The notes: generated by a model not told the origin, from the sequence alone. A stretch of DNA of 64,000 bases from Winogradskyella thalassocola (GCF_900099995.1 NZ_FNCZ01000011.1:62001-126000); one strand, 5' to 3'. Positions 51,920 through 62,090 are shown, numbered from the stretch's first letter. A program made the numbers and translations.

Positions 51920-54900
51920 TTAAGACTTTGATTTTGACTTTTTATCCTTCATTGTCATGTAATCTGGCAATAAATTATCGTCGTTTTTCTTCTTTGTACT
52001 CTCTTTCTTTTCAATTTTATCTTTTCTGTTTTTACCTGAAAAAATAATTTGAAGTAATTCTTTAAAGGTATCAAACTCTACATTATATGATAGACCAACA
52101 CCTTGAGTATACCCAATTTCTTCACCGAAGTTTCTGATACTATTTTCTCTATTGAAAACTTTAGCTCTAAGTGTACCATCTTCATTTAGCAGTAAGTCTA
52201 TTTGAACATCTCCACTGATAACGGTTTGACTCGCACTTCCAAAAGGCACACCAACCTTACCATTCACCAAGATTTTATCGCTTATTTTAGTTTGAAGGGT
52301 TAAACCAAATTTATTATTCGTCTGCAGTTCTGGTGTGTCTTGACCTAATTCTAAATCAATACCTATATCTAAATTTCCATTACTTGTACCGAGTAGGTTA
52401 TTAACAATACCTGTAAGTCTTTCTGAAATTGTACCTGTAAAATTAGCACCTCCCAAACTACTTGAAAACCCACCTGTTGCTAAAAATATTAAGGCTTGAT
52501 TATCGCGCTCGTCTTTAGAGGATAATCTATAATCTAACTCAGACTTAACCGTTGAACTTACATTAGGAAATCTAAAATCGAATTGAGGGTCTGGTTGCTC
52601 TAATTTACCCGTTAAGTGAATTTCGACTTCCACATCAATACTTTGATTTATGGGGTTATCTAATAAAACCGAAGGATTTGCATTACCAGCATATAACGCT
52701 TTAAGGTTAATTTCGGCTCCCATAGGATCTCCTTCCCAAACAATACTTCCTCCTTGTTCTACTTTAAATTTCTTCTCTACAAAACCTCCATATTTAAAGT
52801 TATAAGTTCCATCATAAACCACAAAATCTCCCCACATATTAAAGGTTCCGTTGGTATTGATTAAGAAATTTAAACCACCTACTCCTCTTCCTTTTATAGT
52901 ACTTCCTGCTTCTTTATCTATTACGATTTCAATAACAGCATTTTCATTTACGTTTAAATCAAAATCCAAAACCAATCCTTTAACTTCAATTTGCTCTGAA
53001 ATCTCTCCTTTAATTCGTGATGCTTTTTCTTCTGGACTTAAAAAATGAATAAACGAGTTATCTCCAAAACTTTCAGAATCATTAAGTGGAATAAAAAACT
53101 CAGTTCCTGCTTCAGTCCTTCCATTAATAACTTTAATCGTAAGCTGATCTGTTGGGCCTTTTATTTCTGCTGTTCCTGAAATAAATCCGGTACCATAATA
53201 TAATTCGTCTTCAGATTCTTCCGTGTTCAATACTAAAAGTCGATCTGTGTTTAATTCTAATCCTAGTTTCCAATCCGAAAAATTATTGTGGGCAATAAAA
53301 CCATTTAGACTCCCTTTTGAGAAGTACTTAGAGTCCGTCATGGCTACATCATTAAAAATAAATTGCTGACCTCTAAGCGACACCTTAGAATCAAAATCAA
53401 AACCATAATCTACGTTAAGATAGGGAATCGATAAACCTGCTCTATCTAGCAATAACTCCCCATAAATAGCTGGTTTTTTTAAACTACCTGTGACATTGGC
53501 ATAGCCAGACACTAACCCCCTTATATTATTAATAACTCCCTCTCCTAAAGGGTTTAAGGGATCTAAAAGAAACTCTTCGAACTTAACATTTAAATCAATA
53601 ACAGGATTTTTCGCAGCGATGTCGATGGTGCCTTTTGCATCTAATGATTTTAAATTATCGTTAACTAATGTTACATCGACATTGTAATTAGTTATAGAAT
53701 TATTGCCTTCAATTTTTGCTTTTAGATTTCCTAAATCATAATCATTTACAAAAAAGCCACTGATTTCTACGTTAGATTTTGGCAAATAGACACCTTTACT
53801 TTGCACCACATCTAATTTACCATTTACAATACCTCTTAATGCTAAACTATCGATGCGTGGAGTGATTTTTACTAATTCAACATCCTTAAAATCTACATTA
53901 AAGCTTTTATTGGTTGAATCTATTACTTTTCCAGACACTAAAATCTCTTCATCATCATGTGTAATTCTAACAGGAAAAATATCAAATGTTTTAAAACCCC
54001 TATCAAACGTCACTTTATTTAAAGTGTCCTTTTCCGAATTTAAAAGCCACTCATAGCCTTTAAATTTCACTTCCGACTTTCTTAACCCTATAACAGATTT
54101 ATTTGATTTATCTATAGTGTAAAACATGCTTAGATTAAAATCATCAGCATTGTTTGTTCCCCCTTTAAATTCAGATTTAATTAATAAGGTATCGCGCTTT
54201 GTAACATTAATAAGGCTAAATTGAGATGCATTGTAAATGCCTGCACTAAGACTATCTATTTCAATATATGTGTTAAATAAAGGATTACTATTATCTATAT
54301 CGATGTTGATATTATTAGCGAAGTAATCCTTAAATTTAATTTCTGGTGAATTAAAGGTGAGTTCAAATCCTTTTTCATCGGTTTCAATTCGCCCTTCGAT
54401 AAATGTATTTTTCCCTAAGATTAAATCTTTAAAAAATACAGTGGCAATTTTTGAATAAATATTGAATCTAAAATTAATATACTGATTTTTATCCACCACA
54501 TTGGGAACAAAATTGGTATAAATACTTCCTACAGAATTCTCTACCAATCCTAATATATCCTTCGTTTTAAACTGTCCTGTAATTTTACCATCAATAATAT
54601 CTGGAGAATTTATAGCTAAGGTGCGCTCATCATCCTGAAAGGACGATACAATATCAAAATCTTGAAAATTATACTCGTTATCTTGATTTTTATAGGTTGT
54701 ATTTTTAATATTAATAGCTCCGATAGCATTGTCTAAAGTTGTACCCGTTGCAGTCATCGTTACCAAACCTCTAAATTCCGAAATACTATCTCGTTTTACA
54801 AAGTTCAATTTGCTAAGATTTGCATAACCTACATTGGCTTTAAAATCGAATTTTTTAAGGTCTTCAGAAAAATCGGCTAACCCATTAAAATCGAGTTGTA

Positions 54901-56329
54901 AATTAAGATCTTCAACTTTTACAATTCCATTAAAAATACTGTTTCCAAGGTCTCCAGAAAGTGCAATATCTCTATAGGTATAGCCATTATAATCTAACAT
55001 AAAAACATCACCTTTTACATCTGTCATTAAATTCTTAATCGTAAAGCCTTTTCCATCAACATCAAGATTTAAAGAGGTCGTTTTTACCAATGGATCATTA
55101 ATAAGTTCACCAATATTAAAATCCTCTAATACAATATTTCCGATGTAACTGGCATCATCTATATTATCGATGTTTGTAAGTTGTAAATTAGACTTTATAA
55201 AACCTAAATTTGTATTTATTTCTATATCTGCATCGACACGCTTAGCAGTAATATATGATGTTCCCTTTATATTAAAATTACCCACCTTAGAAATCACACT
55301 TGGAATTGAGTTCCCTAGTAATCTTGGTAATAAAGCTGTTAAATCTCTATAATTTGAAGCTAGATTTTTAAAATCTCCTCGTAAGGCAAAACTATCATCC
55401 TCTTTACTAAATAAGTTTTTAAACGTAATATCACCAATAATTCTAGTATTTGAAGTTGTACTGATATTAAGATTCTTAGCCTCTAAATTATTTAAGGTTC
55501 CTGATAAATCTGCATTAAATTCTGCATGTTGATCCGTACCAAATTCATCAAAAAACACGTTTAGTTCTGTCAATGAAATATCTGAATCTCTAAAGCTAGC
55601 GTCAACATTAACTTTGTCCGTAAAGTACTTTAAATCTTCACGTTTATAATCAAATCTTAAATCTCCTTTTAGTTCTGATAATTCGGTTTTAATGTTTAAA
55701 TCACCAAACGTCATATGATCTAAGGTGTATTCAAAATTTGCCATTAAATTTTTAACAGCAATACCTCTACTATCTATAAAACTGAATTTATTAATGCGAG
55801 AACTAACCTCTGGTCCGTTGATTAAAAAGTTAGTGGTATTTGCATATAGCCCTGTGAATTCAAAGATTTTTGGTGTTTCTAGGTTTTCGTCAATTAATCT
55901 AAACGTTCCACCTTCAATAGAAACATCACTCGATGAAAACAGGAACTCACTAGGACCAACTCTTGGATTATCATCATCAAACTTAGCTACAAAGACATCT
56001 AAATTGGTATCTGTTTCTCCTTTGTACGTTTTTAAATTAAAAATCACATCTTGAAGGTCAATATCTCCAAAATTGAGTTTACTATTCAATAAATTCTGAA
56101 AGCTAATGATTGAACTATTTAATTCTCCAACACTAATGAGGGTGTCTTTTTTGTAATCCTTAATTAGTATTTCTTTTAACTCAATATCACCATTAAGCTG
56201 AAGTCCAACACGTCCAATATTTATATTTGTTTTAAAATCGTTATTAATTCTATCGGTTGCATATCTTCCCAACTTTGTTTGCACAGCCGGAATAGATAGC
56301 ACCAAAAACAAAATGAAAAAAAGCAGCAA
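51920..56329 (-). CDS. TamB-domain (AsmA-like) translocation/assembly protein
   Basis: A 1469-residue exported protein. The hydrophobic anchor LLLFFILFLVLSIPAVQTKLG is followed by about 1300 residues of repetitive beta-strand sequence (NINIGRVGLQLNGDIELKEI and similar), as in AsmA/TamB bridge proteins that move lipids or assemble outer membrane proteins. The C-terminal 350 residues carry the DUF490/TamB domain (FKYGGFVEKKF, DYRLSSKDERDNQALIFLAT) and a basic lysine tail. No ATG lies upstream in frame: a TTG at 56329 is given as start, but the natural beginning probably includes the KRILKILGKI stretch preceding it and would need an ATC. It diverges from tsaD. Confidence 0.9.
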   Translation of the reverse strand: MLLFFILFLVLSIPAVQTKLGRYATDRINNDFKTNINIGRVGLQLNGDIELKEILIKDYKKDTLISVGELNSSIISFQNLLNSKLNFGDIDLQDVIFNLKTYKGETDTNLDVFVAKFDDDNPRVGPSEFLFSSSDVSIEGGTFRLIDENLETPKIFEFTGLYANTTNFLINGPEVSSRINKFSFIDSRGIAVKNLMANFEYTLDHMTFGDLNIKTELSELKGDLRFDYKREDLKYFTDKVNVDASFRDSDISLTELNVFFDEFGTDQHAEFNADLSGTLNNLEAKNLNISTTSNTRIIGDITFKNLFSKEDDSFALRGDFKNLASNYRDLTALLPRLLGNSIPSVISKVGNFNIKGTSYITAKRVDADIEINTNLGFIKSNLQLTNIDNIDDASYIGNIVLEDFNIGELINDPLVKTTSLNLDVDGKGFTIKNLMTDVKGDVFMLDYNGYTYRDIALSGDLGNSIFNGIVKVEDLNLQLDFNGLADFSEDLKKFDFKANVGYANLSKLNFVKRDSISEFRGLVTMTATGTTLDNAIGAINIKNTTYKNQDNEYNFQDFDIVSSFQDDERTLAINSPDIIDGKITGQFKTKDILGLVENSVGSIYTNFVPNVVDKNQYINFRFNIYSKIATVFFKDLILGKNTFIEGRIETDEKGFELTFNSPEIKFKDYFANNINIDIDNSNPLFNTYIEIDSLSAGIYNASQFSLINVTKRDTLLIKSEFKGGTNNADDFNLSMFYTIDKSNKSVIGLRKSEVKFKGYEWLLNSEKDTLNKVTFDRGFKTFDIFPVRITHDDEEILVSGKVIDSTNKSFNVDFKDVELVKITPRIDSLALRGIVNGKLDVVQSKGVYLPKSNVEISGFFVNDYDLGNLKAKIEGNNSITNYNVDVTLVNDNLKSLDAKGTIDIAAKNPVIDLNVKFEEFLLDPLNPLGEGVINNIRGLVSGYANVTGSLKKPAIYGELLLDRAGLSIPYLNVDYGFDFDSKVSLRGQQFIFNDVAMTDSKYFSKGSLNGFIAHNNFSDWKLGLELNTDRLLVLNTEESEDELYYGTGFISGTAEIKGPTDQLTIKVINGRTEAGTEFFIPLNDSESFGDNSFIHFLSPEEKASRIKGEISEQIEVKGLVLDFDLNVNENAVIEIVIDKEAGSTIKGRGVGGLNFLINTNGTFNMWGDFVVYDGTYNFKYGGFVEKKFKVEQGGSIVWEGDPMGAEINLKALYAGNANPSVLLDNPINQSIDVEVEIHLTGKLEQPDPQFDFRFPNVSSTVKSELDYRLSSKDERDNQALIFLATGGFSSSLGGANFTGTISERLTGIVNNLLGTSNGNLDIGIDLELGQDTPELQTNNKFGLTLQTKISDKILVNGKVGVPFGSASQTVISGDVQIDLLLNEDGTLRAKVFNRENSIRNFGEEIGYTQGVGLSYNVEFDTFKELLQIIFSGKNRKDKIEKKESTKKKNDDNLLPDYMTMKDKKSKSKS

Positions 56330-56480
56330 TATAATTGCTACTATTTTACCTAGTATTTTGAGTATCCGTTTGATGATTTACTTTATGATTTCTTATTACC
56401 TTTGTCCTTACAATACGTTGTTGAATAAGGTAATGGACTTTGACTGGTAAAATTAACAATTATTGTGCCTAATATCGACT

Positions 56481-57503
56481 ATGAAAAAAGAAAATATTTA
56501 CATCCTCGGAATTGAGTCGTCTTGTGATGATACATCAGCCGCCATACTATGTAACGACCAAATTCTGAGCAATGTTGTCGCCGACCAAAAAATACATACA
56601 GAATATGGTGGTGTTGTACCAGAACTAGCTTCGCGTGCACACCAACAAAATATTGTTCCTGTGGTGCACCAAGCCATAGAAAAAGCTGGAATTAAAAAAG
56701 AACAGTTGAGCGCTGTTGCATTTACAAGAGGTCCTGGATTAATGGGGTCTTTATTAGTTGGTACGTCTTTTGCTAAATCTCTAGCTTATGGATTGGATAT
56801 TCCATTAATAGACGTCAACCATATGCAAGCTCATATTTTAGCGCATTTTATTGACGAAGAAAACCATAAAAAACCTCCTTTTCCTTTTTTAGCCATGACT
56901 ATTTCTGGTGGACACACACAGATTGTAAAAGTGAGTAGTCATTTTGAAATGGAAGTTTTAGGGGAAACTATTGATGATGCTGTTGGTGAGGCTTTTGACA
57001 AAAGCGGAAAAGTGTTAGGCTTAGGCTATCCTGCTGGACCAGAAATTGACCGTCTTGCGCAACTTGGCAATCCGAAAGCGTATCAATTTACCAAACCAAA
57101 AGTCGATGGATTAAATTTTAGCTTTTCAGGATTAAAAACGAACATTCTCTATTTTGTGCAACGCGAAGTAAAAGCAAATCCCAGCTTTATTGAAGAAAAC
57201 CTAAATGATATCTGTGCTTCTATTCAATATACTATCGTTGGAATTTTAATGGCGAAATTGAAATTAGCAGTTAAGCAAACTGGCATAAATCATATTGCGA
57301 TTGGAGGAGGAGTTTCAGCGAATTCAGGTATTAGAACAGCTCTTAAAGATGCTGAACATAAATTTGGCTGGACGAGTTATATTCCAAAGTTTGAATACAC
57401 TACCGATAATGCTGCTATGATTGCTATTGTTGGGTATTTGAAGTATTTAGAGAAAGATTTTTCGGGTTTTGACGTGATGGCTGCGGCGCGATTGAAGATA
57501 TAA
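56481..57503 (+). CDS. tsaD: tRNA threonylcarbamoyladenosine synthase subunit TsaD
   Basis: A 340-residue essential enzyme that transfers the threonylcarbamoyl group to A37 of ANN-decoding tRNAs. LGIESSCDDTSAAIL near residues 9-23 is the ASKHA motif, HMQAHILAHF near 115-124 supplies the iron or zinc histidines, and GGGVSANSGIR near 280-290 the nucleotide site. The ATG at 56481 is chosen because an upstream in-frame TTG would add six residues of no family value. Divergent from the TamB-like gene; a small membrane protein gene overlaps its stop by one base. Confidence 0.96.
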   Translation: MKKENIYILGIESSCDDTSAAILCNDQILSNVVADQKIHTEYGGVVPELASRAHQQNIVPVVHQAIEKAGIKKEQLSAVAFTRGPGLMGSLLVGTSFAKSLAYGLDIPLIDVNHMQAHILAHFIDEENHKKPPFPFLAMTISGGHTQIVKVSSHFEMEVLGETIDDAVGEAFDKSGKVLGLGYPAGPEIDRLAQLGNPKAYQFTKPKVDGLNFSFSGLKTNILYFVQREVKANPSFIEENLNDICASIQYTIVGILMAKLKLAVKQTGINHIAIGGGVSANSGIRTALKDAEHKFGWTSYIPKFEYTTDNAAMIAIVGYLKYLEKDFSGFDVMAAARLKI

Positions 57504-57976
57504 TGCCGAAATTAAAAATATATCTTTATTATGTATTTCTCATTGCATTTTTAGCAATCAGTTGGGGTGTTTTTAAAGTTACCAACTTAAATTTTGTTTT
57601 TAATTTTTTAGACACGTATTATATTATTCAATATTCTGATATCAGTATATTACTAATTTTCCCCACTCTATTAATAGCCTTACTGTACTGGCTGTTTTCA
57701 AAAACCTCAGTTGAATTAGTAAAAAGTTTAGTTAGGATACATACACTAACAACTATTGTCGGAATTGTTTTATTAATAACTATTACTAGTTTCCTTGACT
57801 TCATAAGTCCACTTGGTACAACTTCTAATTTTCCTCTTTTTGATGAAAGCGAGAATACAAGTATAACGTTGATTATACTTTGCTTATTAATAATTACATC
57901 ACAACTTCTATTTTTTCTTAATATAATACTTAGTCTTGCTAGTTTCTTTTTTAGAAAAAACAGAGAAAAACGCTAA
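57503..57976 (+). CDS. hypothetical membrane protein (four transmembrane segments)
   Basis: A 157-residue protein whose ATG overlaps the tsaD stop codon (TAATG), so the two are translated together. Hydrophobic segments lie at about 7-27, 43-67, 79-100 and 120-147, with a basic C-terminal tail FFRKNREKR. No catalytic motif or family was recognised. Its coupling with tsaD is probably local rather than functional. It is followed by a 105-base gap before the parvulin gene. Confidence 0.7.
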   Translation: MPKLKIYLYYVFLIAFLAISWGVFKVTNLNFVFNFLDTYYIIQYSDISILLIFPTLLIALLYWLFSKTSVELVKSLVRIHTLTTIVGIVLLITITSFLDFISPLGTTSNFPLFDESENTSITLIILCLLIITSQLLFFLNIILSLASFFFRKNREKR

Positions 57977-58081
57977 TTGTTAAAACATCTGTTAACATCC
58001 TTCGCATCATTGCTTCTATTGTAACCTAAAATTTAGTTGTTTTGCAGTAACCCAAAATCTAACTAAATTCAATTCTAAATT

Positions 58082-58714
58082 ATGAAACATTTATTTACAC
58101 TTTTACTTTTAATTCCTTTATTAAGTTTTTCTCAAGAATCTTTTGAAAAACAACTCGATTCAATTTCAACCTCAGAGGAAGCGACAGCGTTTTTAAAAGA
58201 AAACAAACCTACACATGGTAAACTATTTACGTTTAATAAAGAAAAACATAAAACCAGATTAGCCAACGACCTATTTAAACTTTCTAAAGGTGGAAAAAAA
58301 GTGACGAGAACCGACTTTAAAAAAACCTTTTACAAAGTTGTAGATAAAGCCGACGTGGATTATTTTAAATTTAACATTATTGTTTTTGATGCTGCTAAGA
58401 CTTCTAATGAAGATGCTATATCTAAACGCAGCAAAGTACTCGCACAATACGAGTCTGGTTATCGATTTAAAGATTTAGCAAAACATAATTCAGTAGGACC
58501 AACAGCCAAAATGGGAGGCGATACTGGCTGGATTAAAGCTGGTGAGATGTCAGAGGCTTTTGATAATGAAGCTTTAAAAGAAGATCATAATCTAAGCGAA
58601 ATTTTTTCAGTTGATGATTTAGAAAACAAAACATATTACCTTGTTATCAAAACAGAAAACAGAACACCAATTGAGGAGATTACAGTCTTAAAATTCACTG
58701 AAGATATTGAATAA
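58082..58714 (+). CDS. parvulin-type peptidylprolyl isomerase, exported
   Basis: A 210-residue protein with a signal peptide ending near LLSFSQE (about residue 18), so it functions in the periplasm or envelope. The C-terminal 100 residues carry a rotamase domain: KRSKVLAQYESGYRFKDLAK, GDTGWIKAGEMSEAFDNEAL, and a late YLVIKTENRTPIEE. This matches the parvulin/SurA-type fold in which G-G-D-x-G-W is conserved. It likely assists folding of exported proteins. The stop overlaps the rsmE start by one base, so they are in one transcript. Confidence 0.87.
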   Translation: MKHLFTLLLLIPLLSFSQESFEKQLDSISTSEEATAFLKENKPTHGKLFTFNKEKHKTRLANDLFKLSKGGKKVTRTDFKKTFYKVVDKADVDYFKFNIIVFDAAKTSNEDAISKRSKVLAQYESGYRFKDLAKHNSVGPTAKMGGDTGWIKAGEMSEAFDNEALKEDHNLSEIFSVDDLENKTYYLVIKTENRTPIEEITVLKFTEDIE

Positions 58715-59421
58715 TGCAATTATTTTACAATCCAAATATTTCTGAAAACGATACAAGCTTTAGTTTTGATAAAGACGAAAGCAGGCATATCGCAAAAGTT
58801 TTACGTAAAACCATTGGTGACACATTGCATATCACCAATGGAAATGGTTGGTTGTTTACTGCAGAAATTACATTAGCAGATCAAAAACATTGCACGGTTG
58901 CGATTACATCTAAAAGCTTACAACTCAAAAGAGATTATAATTTACATTTGGCTGTTGCTCCAACAAAAATGAACGACAGGTACGAGTGGTTTTTAGAAAA
59001 AGCAACGGAGATGGGTGTAGAAACCATCACGCCTATTATTTGCGATCATAGCGAACGTAAAGTAGTGAAGACGGAACGTTTTGAAAAAATCATTCAGTCG
59101 GCAATGAAACAATCGCTGCAATGTTATCTACCAAAATTAAATGCTCCAATTGCTTTTAAAGACTTTATTGATCAGGATTTTACAGATCAGATGTTTATCG
59201 CGCACTGTGAAGAAACAGATAAAAAGTCGTTAAAATCGCAATTAAAACGAGCATCAGATTGTACTATTTTAATTGGCCCAGAAGGAGACTTTAGCGTTAA
59301 AGAAATCGAAATGGCCTTGCAGCACCATTTTATTCCTGTAACTTTGGGTGAGACACGCTTAAGAACAGAAACAGCCGCCATTGCAGCTTGCCATTCTGTA
59401 GCATATTTAAACGAACGTTAA
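58714..59421 (+). CDS. rsmE: 16S rRNA (uracil-1498-N3)-methyltransferase RsmE
   Basis: A 235-residue SPOUT-family enzyme that methylates U1498 of 16S rRNA. The N-terminal PUA-like part is followed by the knotted domain. HLAVAPTKMNDRYEWFLEKATEMGVETITPII near 80-111 and ILIGPEGDFSVKEIE near 187-201 (the conserved G-P-E-G motif) are diagnostic, with ETRLRTETAA near 214. Coupled to the parvulin gene and, by one base, to the DUF4159 gene. Confidence 0.95.
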   Translation: MQLFYNPNISENDTSFSFDKDESRHIAKVLRKTIGDTLHITNGNGWLFTAEITLADQKHCTVAITSKSLQLKRDYNLHLAVAPTKMNDRYEWFLEKATEMGVETITPIICDHSERKVVKTERFEKIIQSAMKQSLQCYLPKLNAPIAFKDFIDQDFTDQMFIAHCEETDKKSLKSQLKRASDCTILIGPEGDFSVKEIEMALQHHFIPVTLGETRLRTETAAIAACHSVAYLNER

Positions 59422-60062
59422 TGAAAGTACTTATTTCTCTTTTCTTTTTTCTTTTTTCATTGTTCTTGTTTTCACAAGATGTTGCCATCCTAAAATATAA
59501 AGGAGGAGGCGATTGGTACAGTAATCCAACGGCTTTACCGAATTTAGTAAAGTATTGTAACGATAATATCGACACTAACATCAACGAAAGTATTCAAACT
59601 GTAGAAGCAGGAAGTATAGATATTTTTCAGTTTCCTTTTTTACATATGACGGGTCATGGCAATGTGTTTTTTAGTGATGATGATGCCGAGAACTTAAGAA
59701 ATTATCTCATTTCTGGTGGATTTCTTCATATTGATGACAATTACGGAATGGAACCTTACATCACTAGAGAACTGAAGAAAGTATTTCCAAATAATGAATT
59801 AATCGAAATCCCAAAGGACCACAAAATATTTAGTTTGGCATTTGAATTTCCAAATGGTTTACCTAAAATCCATGAGCATGATGGTAAAGCACCACAAGCT
59901 TTTGGGATTTTTCAAGATAGTAGATTAGTGCTATTATTCACGTTTGAAAGTGATTTAGGCGATGGTTGGGAAGACCAAGAAGTACATAATGATCCGGAAG
60001 ACGTCAGAGAGAAAGCTCTTAAAATGGGTGCTAATATTGTGAAGTATGCTTTTGAGAATTAA
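59421..60062 (+). CDS. DUF4159 domain protein, exported
   Basis: A 213-residue protein starting at the ATG at 59421, which overlaps the rsmE stop by one base; an earlier in-frame ATG lies inside rsmE and is not needed. A signal peptide ends near FLFSQ (residue 19). The rest matches DUF4159: LKYKGGGDWYSNPTALPNL near 25-43, PFLHMTGHGN, ISGGFLHIDDNYG and LVLLFTFESDLGDGWED, thought to adopt a glutamine-amidotransferase-like fold. Such proteins occur near membrane-bound BatA-type proteins; here the gene is in the rsmE operon. Function unknown. Confidence 0.9.
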   Translation: MKVLISLFFFLFSLFLFSQDVAILKYKGGGDWYSNPTALPNLVKYCNDNIDTNINESIQTVEAGSIDIFQFPFLHMTGHGNVFFSDDDAENLRNYLISGGFLHIDDNYGMEPYITRELKKVFPNNELIEIPKDHKIFSLAFEFPNGLPKIHEHDGKAPQAFGIFQDSRLVLLFTFESDLGDGWEDQEVHNDPEDVREKALKMGANIVKYAFEN

Positions 60063-60113
60063 TTTTCATTTAAAATTAAAGATAAAAGAGCTAAGAACAA
60101 GGACTAAATAGAC

Positions 60114-60320
60114 ATGACAAAGTTTTCAATACCATATAAAATAGCAGCTGCATTATTAGTTCTGGCTTTTACGTTTCAGTCTATGGAGTCTATTAATAGT
60201 CATACCTACTCCACTGGTTTATCTAACTTTCATACTGAATGTCCAAAAGGAATAACATGCTGCTTCGGACATTCATATCATTCAATATATAAATGCGGAA
60301 ATGCAAATCACATTAATTGA
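60114..60320 (+). CDS. small exported cysteine-rich protein
   Basis: A 68-residue product with a hydrophobic N-terminal segment (YKIAAALLVLAFTFQSM, about 8-24) resembling a signal peptide and a short C-terminal part with four cysteines and several histidines (CPKGITCCFGHSYHSIYKC). Metal binding or disulfides are possible. No family was recognised, and reality as a gene is moderate. It lies 51 bases after the DUF4159 gene on the same strand. Confidence 0.4.
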   Translation: MTKFSIPYKIAAALLVLAFTFQSMESINSHTYSTGLSNFHTECPKGITCCFGHSYHSIYKCGNANHIN

Positions 60321-60353
60321 TTAAGCCTTTCAATAAACTTTTAAACCTAACTT

Positions 60354-60863
60354 TTGAGCCAGTTAAACCACTACAATTCCAATTTCAAAAAACAAACATT
60401 TCCAATTACAGTAGTATGCGACAATGTAACCAACGCTCCAAATATTGGGAGTCTATTCAGAATTGCAGATGCTTTTGGTATTGAAAAGCTCATTTTTTGT
60501 GGGTCAGATATCTCATTAGGTAAACGCATGACAAGGACGTCGCGTTCTACTGAAAAGTATGTTAATCATAGTATAGAAGATGATATTGAAACACAAGTAA
60601 AAACTTTAAAGGCAAATAACTATTATCTCATTGCTTTAGAAATTTCAGAAAATAGCCAGCCCATCACAGAATTTCAACTACAAACAACACAACCCATTGC
60701 GCTTATTTTAGGTGATGAAAATTTTGGTGTGTCTGACTCTATTTTAGAACAAGTGGATGCTATCGTTCATATTAATATGTTTGGAAATAATAGTAGCATG
60801 AATGTTGTCCAAGCTACTAGTATTGCCCTTTATGAAATTACAAAACAAATGAGCGCTATTTAG
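60354..60863 (+). CDS. SpoU/TrmH-family RNA methyltransferase
   Basis: A 169-residue SPOUT methyltransferase starting with TTG at 60354 (MSQLNHYN). VVCDNVTNAPNIGSLFRIAD near residues 20-39 is the N-x-G-x-x-R motif 1, LILGDENFGVSD near 121-132 is motif 2, and the SSMNVVQATSIALYEI region near 146-161 is motif 3. It probably 2'-O-methylates a tRNA or rRNA ribose; the substrate is not determined. The short length shows it lacks an RNA-binding N-terminal extension, as in TrmL-like proteins. Stand-alone gene. Confidence 0.92.
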   Translation: MSQLNHYNSNFKKQTFPITVVCDNVTNAPNIGSLFRIADAFGIEKLIFCGSDISLGKRMTRTSRSTEKYVNHSIEDDIETQVKTLKANNYYLIALEISENSQPITEFQLQTTQPIALILGDENFGVSDSILEQVDAIVHINMFGNNSSMNVVQATSIALYEITKQMSAI

Positions 60864-60994
60864 ATTGAAACATTTAATCTCGACATCTTTAAGTATATTT
60901 ATCGCATGAAACGAGCCTGCTAAACGCAATTTCAATCAAGCGGACTATTAATAGCGAACAACATGTGTCCTATTAAAACAATAAATACAAACAC

Positions 60995-62083
60995 ATGAAT
61001 CCAAAAACCATAGCCAACGGTATTTTAAGAGCATTAGGGATTATTCTTGCCGTAATTCTGGTATTATATTTCTTATTTAAAATTCAATCTGTTATTGTCT
61101 ACATCGCAGTTGCAGTGGTTATTTCTTTAATCGGGCGCCCTATTATTTTATTTTTAAGAAATATATTAAAATTCAACAACACAGTAGCAGTTGTTACCAC
61201 AATGGTCGTTTTATTAGGCTTATTAGTTGGTCTCATCGGGCTCTTTATTCCATTGATAATTGAGCAAGGTCATAATTTAGCATTATTAAATATTGAGGAA
61301 TTACAAAGCAATATTGAAAATCTTTATGATCAAATTATCACCTATTTTCAATTTAATAATATTGATATTGAACAATCTATAGAAGATTCACATTTACTTT
61401 CAAAGCTAGATTTTGCAGTTATACCAGACTTCTTAAATAGCTTTATTAGTGGCTTAGGCAGTTTTAGCATCGGATTGTTTTCCGTACTCTTTATTTCATT
61501 CTTCTTTTTAAAAGACAGCAAGTTGTTTGAAGATGGTTTAATGACATTTATTCCAAGCGGAAACGAAGACCGTTCTAAACGCTCAATCACAACAATTAAA
61601 GACTTATTGTCGCGTTATTTTGTTGGACTGATATTTCAAATATTAATCTTATTCGTTATTTATACAATCGTTTTACTAATCTTTGATATTGACAATGCTA
61701 TTGTTATCGCATTTTTATGTGCACTACTAAATCTTGTGCCTTATGTTGGTCCTTTAGTTAGTGGATTTTTAATGCTTTTATTAAGTATGTCTAGCAATTT
61801 AGGAGAAAGCTTTAGTGAGGTAATTTTACCAAAAACGACCTATGTGATGATTGGTTTTATATTTGCACAACTAGTAGATAATTTCTTTAGTCAACCGTAC
61901 ATTTTTTCTAAAAGTGTAAAATCGCATCCGTTAGAAATCTTCTTAGTCATCATCATAGCAGGCATTTTATTTGGTGTTGTAGGAATGATTGTAGCGATAC
62001 CGACTTACACAGCAATAAAAGTAATTTTAAAAGAGTTCTTATCGGATTATAACATCGTTCAGAAGTTTACTAAAAATCTATAG
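60995..62083 (+). CDS. AI-2E family transporter
   Basis: A 362-residue polytopic membrane protein of the AI-2E (PerM/TqsA-like) family. There are about eight hydrophobic segments; ISFFFLKDSKLFEDGLMTFIPSG near 169-190 and the LLNLVPYVGPLVSGFLMLLL block near 240-262 are the conserved family region. Family members export diverse small molecules or act as ion transporters, and AI-2 transport itself should not be assumed. A methyltransferase gene starts 7 bases after its stop, so they may be coexpressed. Confidence 0.9.
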   Translation: MNPKTIANGILRALGIILAVILVLYFLFKIQSVIVYIAVAVVISLIGRPIILFLRNILKFNNTVAVVTTMVVLLGLLVGLIGLFIPLIIEQGHNLALLNIEELQSNIENLYDQIITYFQFNNIDIEQSIEDSHLLSKLDFAVIPDFLNSFISGLGSFSIGLFSVLFISFFFLKDSKLFEDGLMTFIPSGNEDRSKRSITTIKDLLSRYFVGLIFQILILFVIYTIVLLIFDIDNAIVIAFLCALLNLVPYVGPLVSGFLMLLLSMSSNLGESFSEVILPKTTYVMIGFIFAQLVDNFFSQPYIFSKSVKSHPLEIFLVIIIAGILFGVVGMIVAIPTYTAIKVILKEFLSDYNIVQKFTKNL

Positions 62084-62090
62084 TTTTAGT

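Noticed and set aside
55725..56054. Plus-strand frame of 109 codons inside the TamB-like gene
   Set aside because: It overlaps a well-supported 1469-codon gene in antisense and has no coding signature.
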